The notes beneath the pieces were generated by a model that was given only the letters and a program-made list of their open reading frames with translations, had not been told where the DNA came from and searched no databases. DNA of 64,000 bases, taken from Vibrio mexicanus (GTDB lineage: Bacteria; Pseudomonadota; Gammaproteobacteria; Enterobacterales; Vibrionaceae). The translations under genes were made by a program, and so were the position numbers. Where the stretch lies: assembly GCF_001012815.1 (NCBI RefSeq), contig NZ_JYJP01000096.1, forward strand, positions 1 through 64,000, in the 5' to 3' direction. Below, piece after piece: positions 28,970-36,290 of this stretch (the first letter of the stretch is position 1; each line of letters begins with the position of its first letter).

Positions 28970-29239
28970 TTACATAAAGTTTTTAAGCTGTTCTTCAATT
29001 GATGCTTTATCGAAGATATTTGCAAGGCTAACAATGTTAGTTTTTCCAGCTTCAGATAATTGATTGGCAACATCCGTTGCTGCTACCCAAATATCCGCAG
29101 TACTTGATGCAGCAGACGACAGATCTTCATGATCAACTTCAGCCTCTAGGCCAATTTTTTTCGCTACTTCTTTTACTGCCATTTCCATCATCAATGAAGT
29201 ACCAAGACCGTTTCCGCACACAACCATAATCTTTTTCAT
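28970..29239 (-). CDS. PTS IIB component, ascorbate/lactose type
   Basis: This 89-residue phosphotransfer subunit has the phospho-Cys in the P-loop-like VVCGNGLGTSLMMEM (Cys about residue 8). It takes phosphate from IIA and gives it to the sugar during transport. It is first in the IIB-IIC-IIA operon, with the regulatory region at 29240-29594 upstream. Confidence 0.9.
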   Translation of the reverse strand: MKKIMVVCGNGLGTSLMMEMAVKEVAKKIGLEAEVDHEDLSSAASSTADIWVAATDVANQLSEAGKTNIVSLANIFDKASIEEQLKNFM

Positions 29240-29594
29240 AATATTTCTTCTCTGTAGGGTGATTCTATTTATTAGATTTAATCTAATTATTGGATGAGAG
29301 AATCATAACGAAAACCGCCAAGATCAAAACCGATCCAAGTCACAAAGACAAAATGACCTTGTGAACCAGATCACCAAAATGACGCAAAATTTCGTCAATG
29401 TTGTGCATTTAAACCTTTAGTGGTAGATCGAAATCTAGTCAACTATGACCAATAGCACCAGATTAAGTAATCAACTTATAGATTTTGAGTTAAATAAAGG
29501 TTTCATTTTTATAGTTTATAAAAATGATAGCGGATTGTGCAGGCAAGGATTATGAAGAAGAGAAAATAGGAAAACGGAGAGGATGAACCGTCAA
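29240..29594. promoter_or_regulatory. PTS operon promoter region with CRP-like site and palindrome
   Basis: A CRP-like core TGTGA-N6-TCACC lies at 29360-29375. Twenty bases away is the inverted repeat TGACG-N8-CGTCA at 29380-29397, suited to a dimeric repressor. They are about 120-160 bases upstream of the IIB start. The rest is AT-rich with no gene. Confidence 0.55.
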
Positions 29595-30080
29595 CTACTT
29601 ACCGTAGTCGGTTAGCATTTTCTTGAGTAGGCTATTAACGTCTTTCGTCTTTTTATTTCGCTTGGTTAACGCAGACAACGACGTTGGTAACTCGATTTTC
29701 TTGTTGCTTTCTTCTGGCTCTTCTTGTTTTTCTCGAAGTTTCTGTACTGCAGGAAGAAGCATCCGAATCTCTTCACCATCTTCATCTTCAAGAACAACAA
29801 TATTTTCTGATTCAACTTGAATAATATTCAGCTGACCGTACTTGCTAGAATAAACAATTTCACCAACTAGAGAGGATTGAACCGGAACAGAGCGATCGGT
29901 TAATTGTCCAGCGCGCAACTTAGCGGCAGTAATAGAACGAATATTTCCAGTATTTTCAAATGCAACTATCACAGTATGTGTATTGTAGTATTCCACTACA
30001 GTTACATAGCCGTGTTTCTTTGATTCAAATCTAGCACCAATTTGCATATCATGTGGTGCATCCATTTTCTTTATTTGCAT
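29595..30080 (-). CDS. Hypothetical protein with two KOW-like/phage-type beta motifs
   Basis: This 161-residue protein is not firmly recognised. Two beta-rich modules repeat: RFESKKHGYVTVVEYYNT (about 17-34) with VAFENTGNIRSITAAKLRAGQ, then GEIVYSSKYGQLNIIQVES (about 73-91). The pattern G-x-x-F-x-S-x-x-x-G-x-V-x-V-x-x-Y-x-N followed by FxxTG resembles the small DNA-binding N-terminal motif of phage HNH/AP2 proteins. A Lys-rich tail (KRNKKTKD) follows. Nucleic-acid binding is a reasonable guess. It stands alone between two terminator-like regions. Confidence 0.65.
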   Translation of the reverse strand: MQIKKMDAPHDMQIGARFESKKHGYVTVVEYYNTHTVIVAFENTGNIRSITAAKLRAGQLTDRSVPVQSSLVGEIVYSSKYGQLNIIQVESENIVVLEDEDGEEIRMLLPAVQKLREKQEEPEESNKKIELPTSLSALTKRNKKTKDVNSLLKKMLTDYGK

Positions 30081-30521
30081 TTAACTACCCTAATATTTAT
30101 ATCGTCACTTCAAACCATTTTTAAAGATATAATCTGAAACTACTGACAATATAAAAGTATATACGCTCATTATTGAATAACAAAAGAGTTTTATTCAATA
30201 ATCTAACCTTGTTTGATTGTTCCAAATTCTATCGCAACTTTACTTAAGGGCGCTAGCGCAAATTAGATAGGATTGTTTTTAATGTTCACTAGCTTTAATA
30301 ACACCTGTGAATACATCAGCCCAAAAGGGCTGCAAGTGTTGAATGTTAGAGCCTCCGTGAAGCCATGCTATTTGTGTATTGAAGTACGTACTTGGGACTA
30401 AGAGCAAGCACTTAGGTGAAACCAGACACTTTGACACAGTTAGCTGCTTGGATATGAATAGACGCTTGGATATAAAAATAGCGCCTAGTGGCGCTATTTA
30501 ATCTCAAACACTCAATGATGG
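30081..30521. other. Intergenic region, possible small RNA
   Basis: No coding frame. An AGCCC-AAAA-GGGCT hairpin lies near 30330. The unit GCTTGGATAT recurs at 30446 and 30464 (18-bp period). A perfect 10-bp stem, AAATAGCGCC-TAGT-GGCGCTATTT (30476-30499), closes the region as a terminator-type hairpin. This hairpin is probably the terminator of the convergent-side PepSY gene, or of an unannotated small RNA. Confidence 0.35.
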
Positions 30522-32023
30522 CTACGACAGATATGCTGCCAGCTTATCTGAGCGTCTCACAACCAACCAGTCGATAACTAAAGTCAGCACAATGGCAAAC
30601 CCAGCTAACGGAAAGAGCACGCTGATTAGCGCAATGGTTACAACCCCAACTTTCCATACCCCTTCACTTTCAAAACGGGCAGGTACACCTAATCGTTTCG
30701 TCGTTTTTGGACGCCTTTGCCACCACATCACGACACCTGTTATCGAAATTGCGATGAAGGCAATACAGAAAAATGCGTTCAAAAGTTTATTTACAACGCT
30801 CAAATCACCTTGGTGAAGCGATACGCCAGCTGCCATCAACTTAGCTACGATAGAGTAATCTTGCCAAGTCACATCCATGAGTATTCGGCCACTGTATTGA
30901 TCGAAATGCGTCGTGCGGTCTTGTCGAGGGTCTATTACGTCCCCCGCCATGGAGTTCGCCGCGACGGTATAGACCCCCAGCTCACCTCTTGGCATGAACA
31001 CTTTAAATTGAGTAAAACCAAGTTGCTTTGCTCTCTCTACAATGGAGTTAATAGAAACGGATGAATCTAAAAGCGCTGTGCTCTTATCTCCATTGTCACC
31101 ACTGTGATGGCTGCCATGATCTTCTGATTGCGGCACTTCCGCTAACTCCAGATTCCAAGGAAACTCTTCTTCGCTGCCATGATTGAGATCAGCATGGTTT
31201 TGTTTTGAATGGTCGTGGTGGCCATGATGGTGGCCATCGGCTGGTTTGTCCGTCGAACTTGGTTTGTCACCCCATGTATAGTAGGTAGGAAACGTATTCC
31301 AACCTTGCACCATTTTTGCTCCCCAAATTCCCGCCCAGGCCAAACCTGACAGGACAAAGAGGAGAAGGACAATCGACAAACCACCGCCTAGATTCGCGTG
31401 TAAATCCCTCATGAAGACTCGGCTACCCGATCCCACTCTGAGCTTAAGAAAACCCGCTTTTGAAGCAGCATCGGTTGGCCACCACATATACAAACCCGTG
31501 GCTAACAACACAATCATTAGACTGGCCGAAATTTCAATAAAACGATCGCCCAATCCCCAATCAATAAGGTGCCATGAATTTCATTGGCTAACTGATACCA
31601 ACTTTCACTTCGATCAATCTCTCCAAGTACCTCACCAGTGTATTGGTTGATGGTCACCAAAACGCTAGTGCCATCCTCCTTTGCAATACTGATTCGATTT
31701 GCATGTTCAGGATCATGTGACATCACAAACTGTGTGATATTGGCATTCGGATATTCAGCTTGTACCGCTTTGAGTTGCTGTTCTGCGGAGATGTGAGTGT
31801 CGGATGGTTGCACTTCGATGATCGAATGATAGCGAGCCAACTCGATCTCATCATCAAACAGCATGACAAGCCCAGTCAGGCTTAACATAATCATAAATGG
31901 CACGACGAAAAGCCCAGCGTAAAAATGCCAGCGCCAAGCCATGAAATAGCGCGCTTTAGCATTGTTTGAAGTCGATTGACGTGCGTGGTCCTTAGGTGGA
32001 GTCTTTACTTGACTACCCAACAT
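30522..32023 (-). pseudogene. PepSY-associated membrane protein (PiuB-like), frameshifted
   Basis: This is an inner-membrane PepSY_TM protein of about 500 residues with four main hydrophobic segments (about 33-55, 165-185, 210-235 and near 400-470). A His-rich loop (DGHHHGHHDHSKQNH, then HGSHHSGD) lies between the second and third. The frame breaks at 31549-31551 within GATTGGGCGATC: adding one G restores LLIGDWGDRFIEISAS. PepSY_TM proteins sit next to TonB-dependent iron or copper receptors and help release metal. The DUF2946 gene is just upstream. The break is probably a sequencing error. Confidence 0.82.
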
Positions 32024-32127
32024 TACGGTATTCCTTTTTTAGAACACAATCATGCCCTTACACTTGCGGTAAGTTATGTTGACTGCGTATGACTTTACTT
32101 AGTTTTTGTTTTGTAGTTGTTATGGCG

Positions 32128-32496
32128 TTAAGAAAAGTACAGCGGCGGGGCGCGAACAATAGCGTGCTCATATCGGACACTTAGAGCCAAAAAAGTGTAG
32201 TGAGAGAGCGGCGCTATCGAATGTTGAGCAAAGTATAGTGGTGTTGGAAGCGAATCCTGATGGAAACTGGAGAAGTGACTGAACGGGCAAGGCTTACCAT
32301 TGTGTGTATTATTAGGTTCACCTTCTTCAACTTGAACCAACTCGAAGCCATTAACGGTACAGAGCGTTGCCCAAACCCCTGCACTTGCGCCATGCGCATT
32401 GATGACAGGCATGAGTGTCACCAGCAGCCAACTTAGGGCACTGGCGAATAACATCGGCTTATTCCATTTAGCTGACGCAATCATCATGACACTCAA
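32128..32496 (-). CDS. DUF2946 family protein
   Basis: This 122-residue secreted or membrane-anchored protein has an N-terminal hydrophobic segment (FASALSWLLVTLMPVINAHG) and the DUF2946 cysteine pattern: TLCTVNGFELV, then KPCPFSHFSS with Cys and His. The family is found beside copper-related TonB receptors and PepSY proteins. It precedes the PepSY gene on the same strand by about 100 bp, so the two probably form a metal-handling unit. Confidence 0.72.
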   Translation of the reverse strand: MSVMMIASAKWNKPMLFASALSWLLVTLMPVINAHGASAGVWATLCTVNGFELVQVEEGEPNNTHNGKPCPFSHFSSFHQDSLPTPLYFAQHSIAPLSHYTFLALSVRYEHAIVRAPPLYFS

Positions 32497-32580
32497 TGGT
32501 AAAAAGAAAAATTATACAAAATGCGAGGCCAAGCCTCGCTATTTGGCGATAGAACTGTGAGGTGAATCGATTGTATCCGC

Positions 32581-33371
32581 CTAATCGAGGTAAGATCGAA
32601 CAATCTCTTCCACCTCGCCGGACCGTTGCATACGCTCAATAACGTCATCGAACTGAGCCACAAAATCAGCTTTAAACGGATAATCCTGCAAGTTAGTGTT
32701 TGTATAGCCTATATGCCCGTGCTCAGTACTGACAATCGCCGCCTGCGAAAAGACCAGTTCAGTGGGGAGCTCACCTTTATTTTTCATATTTCGGATTTGC
32801 CATAGAATTGAAATACGATCATTTAGATAGCAGTCAATCCTTTGGGAGCGTAGCTTTAAAATGTTCTCGCGATTATCTTCCGCTGACTTTAAGTCAACCT
32901 TGCCCTCTTCCACTGCGCGCCAGAAGGCTTTTCCTCCCAATGCAAACTCGTCATTAATACCAATGGTTAAGCCATAAAAATCACTTGGCCAATGAGGTAG
33001 CTTTGTTGCAAATGGCACTTGAGGATGACAATAAACCGCAACGTGTTCTTCGAGAATTTTGCGAGAATAGGGATGAATATAGTGTCGTCTGTCTTCGTAG
33101 TAATAGGGAGGAAATAATCCAAAACCCCGCCCTGTTTCGATCAGTTTTAGGCCACGTTTCCATGGAACAGGCACAATGGACACTTGGTAATTTTCCATCT
33201 TAGAAAACGCCACAGACAAGATCTCTGCGTAGATTCCTCTCGCTTTCCCATCTTCTTCGTAACTGTATGGGGGTAGGCGTCATCGGCATAAATAGTTACT
33301 TTTGTGGGTGTAGCGAATAAAGGAAACGATGCGAGCAAGGCTAACATCATGTTTAACCGTAACAAACGCAC
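32581..33371 (-). pseudogene. Extracellular solute-binding family 3 protein, frameshifted
   Basis: This is a periplasmic amino-acid/cystine-type (SBP_bac_3) binding domain of about 263 residues. The N-terminal frame has a signal peptide (LALLASFPLFATP) and VTIYADDAYP, then breaks. Adding one G in the GGGGG run at 33269-33273 (plus strand) gives AYPPYSYEEDGKARGIYAEIL, the typical domain start, which leads into the second frame with VPWKRGLKLIETGRG and ends at 32581. No permease or ATPase is adjacent, so it may be a stand-alone sensor-type binding protein. Confidence 0.8.
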
Positions 33372-33438
33372 CTCCTAGCCATTTCCTTATATTTTAACTT
33401 TAGTAGACAACCACTTTGTTACAGGGAAATAAAACAAA

Positions 33439-33473
33439 AAAAGCGTAAGAATCTATGAGTTCTTACGCTTTTT
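33439..33473 (-). terminator. Rho-independent terminator after cytochrome b562
   Basis: Thirteen-base arms AAAAGCGTAAGAA and TTCTTACGCTTTT pair around a short loop, with T and A runs on both sides. It follows the minus-strand cytochrome gene (33510). Confidence 0.85.
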
Positions 33474-33509
33474 AAGAGTTTTGACACGTTTGGAACTTAC
33501 CTAAAAAAC

Positions 33510-33926
33510 TTATCCAAACAGCCTTTTCCAAATGCTTGGATTACGTCGATCGTGAAACTCAATTCTCAGGTCATCCACTTCACGAAGAGCCTGTTGAGCG
33601 GCTTCTAGCTCGCCCTCTTCTAAGTGCGCTTCCACGCCTTCGATGACGACGGTGAGCTTATCAAAACCTTCGGTATAAAGTTCGGTACGCTCTTCTGGGT
33701 GCTCGGCTTGATTGGCCATTTCCACCAGCTCAGCTAAGTTCGCCACCGGTTGTTTCATTGCTTCAACAGACTGTGCTTCAGCGGCTTGTTTAAACTCAAA
33801 GCTCATCTTCTTCATGGTTTGATTCATATCGAAGTCAGCGGCAAGCACAGACATTGACATTACAGACATTGAAAGCAGCGCCGCAGAACGCAAACTCGCG
33901 GCCAGCAATTGTTTTGTTTTTTTCAT
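33510..33926 (-). CDS. cybC: Soluble cytochrome b562
   Basis: This is a periplasmic four-helix haem protein. The 138-residue precursor has a signal peptide ending MSVLA-A (about residue 29). The mature part starts ADFDMNQTM, with the axial Met candidates, and ends LRIEFHDRRNPSIWK, where the His is the other axial ligand. The helices are rich in Ala, Glu and Leu as in the family. It probably shuttles electrons in the periplasm. No redox partner is adjacent. Confidence 0.88.
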   Translation of the reverse strand: MKKTKQLLAASLRSAALLSMSVMSMSVLAADFDMNQTMKKMSFEFKQAAEAQSVEAMKQPVANLAELVEMANQAEHPEERTELYTEGFDKLTVVIEGVEAHLEEGELEAAQQALREVDDLRIEFHDRRNPSIWKRLFG

Positions 33927-34044
33927 TGTTATTCTTAAAGGCTGATTTTTGAAGGCGTTATTGTAAACAAAATAAGTCTATAAAAGCATCGCAAAAATGT
34001 TTCAAACTGCGTTAAGAGCCACTCGTTCAACACGCCTTCCTAAT

Positions 34045-34656
34045 CTATAACCCCATTACTGGTCGCCACATCTCTTCAAGCTCTTCATCTGTCGGCATTT
34101 TTCCATGTTCAATGGTTTTTACCACCCGACATGGGTTGCCCACCGCAACGCTGTCCGCTGGTATATCTTTAGTCACCACACTTCCTGCACCAATGATGGT
34201 TCTATCGCCAATGGTCACACCATCTAAAATAATTGCGCCGGCTCCAATCCAAACACTGTCTCCTATGGTGATCGGATTGCCAATCGCGATAGGGCGAACT
34301 CGTTCTGCGAGATCGAATGGATGACCTGCGGTACTAATCACAACATTAGGTCCAATTTGCACATACTCACCGAGGTAGACAGGCGCAAGGTCGAGGATAG
34401 TGACACCAGTATTTAAGAAACCGCCATTCTTAAAAAAGATGTTCTCGCCCATATCACAGTAGAACGGCGGCACGATAACAACGCCATTCGCACTGCCAAG
34501 CAATGAATTGACAATTTCAGCTTTCTTCGCATTTTCGGATGGTCGTGCATGGTTGAAATCATACAGTTTCTCCTTCACTTGAGTTTGGAACTCACACAGC
34601 TCTGGAGTAATTGGAATATGCACTGAAAAATCAGACAGTTTGCTACTCATTGACAA
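34045..34656 (-). CDS. Sugar O-acetyltransferase (Maa/LacA/NodL family)
   Basis: The 203-residue left-handed beta-helix hexapeptide acetyltransferase has PPFYCDMGENIFF, then TAGHPFDL with the catalytic His, and the repeats ITIGDSVWIGAGAIILDGVTIG ending AVGNPCRVVK. It transfers acetyl from acetyl-CoA to a sugar hydroxyl such as maltose or a galactoside. It stands alone. Confidence 0.9.
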   Translation of the reverse strand: MSMSSKLSDFSVHIPITPELCEFQTQVKEKLYDFNHARPSENAKKAEIVNSLLGSANGVVIVPPFYCDMGENIFFKNGGFLNTGVTILDLAPVYLGEYVQIGPNVVISTAGHPFDLAERVRPIAIGNPITIGDSVWIGAGAIILDGVTIGDRTIIGAGSVVTKDIPADSVAVGNPCRVVKTIEHGKMPTDEELEEMWRPVMGL

Positions 34657-34894
34657 CCTCTTGGGGAAAAAGAATACGTAGACCCATAATCTTAGGTCCG
34701 GAAGTCAGCCGTCAACTATCCCCATTAGTTTGGTATGTATTTGTGATTGTTAGCGCATTTCAAAGTTTAGCTCTCAGAGAACAGTCTCATAGTTGATGAG
34801 CATAAAGTCACTAACTCAATCAAGAGAATCGCTCGAAACCATGATAGAGAATATTTCGATTAGGCATTAAGATCGTGCATGGGCAAGCAAGAAG

Positions 34895-35641
34895 CTATGT
34901 TAGATCGGAATACTCTTCGATAGGACCTCGTCCTCTCAGGACCAGAAAATCAAGAAACTGTTTGCACGAATGGGTGATCACCTGACTCGACGGCATGTTC
35001 ACTTTATCTAATAGCTCCGCCACCAGCTCCAGTTGCCCGACATCCGCACAGAAATGCGCATCACTGCCCGATGTGATAAACGCACCTTCCGCTTTTGCAA
35101 TCTGAGCGATCTCATGACAACGCTCTACGCTGCCTACTCGGCTGTTGCCTCGCAAGGTGGTGTTGTTGATCTCGATGGCGACGTTATGTTGCGCCGCTTT
35201 CTCAATCACTGCCTCGAAATCAAAATCGAAGTTTGGGTTACCAAGGTGACCCAGAGCGTCCACTTTCCCACTTTCTATAGCGGCAATTAGAGCTCTGGTA
35301 TGCTCCGCTTTAGTTGCAGGCCTAAAAACAGGCTCATGAAAGCTGCCAATGACCCAATCCAGATTTTTTAATGAGCTTTCCGGAAGGTCAATTTCACCCT
35401 GAGTATTGAGGATATTGGCTTCGACACCTCTAATCACAGCAACACCTTCCAAAAAGCGTGGCAGTACTCGTTGGTTGGAGAAAAACCAGAAATGGGGCGC
35501 GCCAGGCATCGACTCTGCATGATCCGTTGTGCAGAACATTTTCATCCCGTTCTCTTTTGCCAAGCGGGCATTCTCGATCAAAGTGCTGTAGGCATGCCCA
35601 CTGGCATAGGTGTGAGTATGAGTGTCGACGACCAATTTCAT
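34895..35641 (-). CDS. PHP-domain phosphatase YcdX-like
   Basis: The 248-residue PHP hydrolase with a trinuclear metal site shows [17 protein letters not shown] (first metal His pair), [24 protein letters not shown] and [13 protein letters not shown]. The YcdX family, and its length, match closely. Substrate not known with certainty; E. coli YcdX is a phosphatase linked to swarming motility. It is followed on the same strand, with 36 bp between, by the SRPBCC gene at its 5' side. Confidence 0.9.
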   Translation of the reverse strand: MKLVVDTHTHTYASGHAYSTLIENARLAKENGMKMFCTTDHAESMPGAPHFWFFSNQRVLPRFLEGVAVIRGVEANILNTQGEIDLPESSLKNLDWVIGSFHEPVFRPATKAEHTRALIAAIESGKVDALGHLGNPNFDFDFEAVIEKAAQHNVAIEINNTTLRGNSRVGSVERCHEIAQIAKAEGAFITSGSDAHFCADVGQLELVAELLDKVNMPSSQVITHSCKQFLDFLVLRGRGPIEEYSDLT

Positions 35642-35676
35642 AAGAGACTCTAAGTATTAAGATTTGCTTTAGTGTA

Positions 35677-36126
35677 TCAAGTATTGTCACCCTCACACAG
35701 CAACTTAATGAGGGGAAGTGCCTTTTCCCAACCACTGTTAAACATAGCGGTGAAATCTGGGTGAGTCGTCACGTTCACTCTTAAAATAACGCCCTTTTGT
35801 TGCTCGGTTATTTCAAACGCTTCAGACGAACCAATCCACTTCATCGCGATGTCACTGTCGACATCTTGTACATGATCAGGAGTAAAAATCGAGACATGGT
35901 GGTAAGCGAGGCTGCGGTTCATCTCTGCTCTATCCACCACCGCACGGCTACCACCTAAGTTAGGGTCAAAAAAGATCACTTCCTCACCACTGGCCCAATT
36001 ACCTTCAAACTGAGACTCCGGCGAAAACGCGATGGCCCATTGCCTGTAATACCCTGCGTCTGTCAGGCGTTGCCAAACTTCCTGTGGCGATGCGTCAATT
36101 TCAATCTGATACGTCAAGCTCAACAT
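35677..36126 (-). CDS. SRPBCC/AHSA1-like domain protein
   Basis: The 149-residue START-like helix-grip protein has IEIDASPQEVWQRLTDAGYYRQW at the start, GEEVIFF, and a C-terminal helix with FNSGWEKALPLIKLL, as in the AHSA1 domain. Such proteins bind hydrophobic ligands or act as Hsp90 co-chaperone-like modules. It is immediately upstream of the YcdX-like gene and probably in the same transcript. Confidence 0.82.
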   Translation of the reverse strand: MLSLTYQIEIDASPQEVWQRLTDAGYYRQWAIAFSPESQFEGNWASGEEVIFFDPNLGGSRAVVDRAEMNRSLAYHHVSIFTPDHVQDVDSDIAMKWIGSSEAFEITEQQKGVILRVNVTTHPDFTAMFNSGWEKALPLIKLLCEGDNT

Positions 36127-36290
36127 AGTTACTTCCCATACACTTTTCCTCTAATAGGTATAGTCGAAGTTGGAAAAACTGTCTTGTTTTCTGCCAGTTA
36201 CATTTTGAATGTCATTTTCTTTACTTGGCAAACCACACGGATTTTTGCAACCCTTCCAGATTGAACAATACTTAATAAGATTATAAACAA

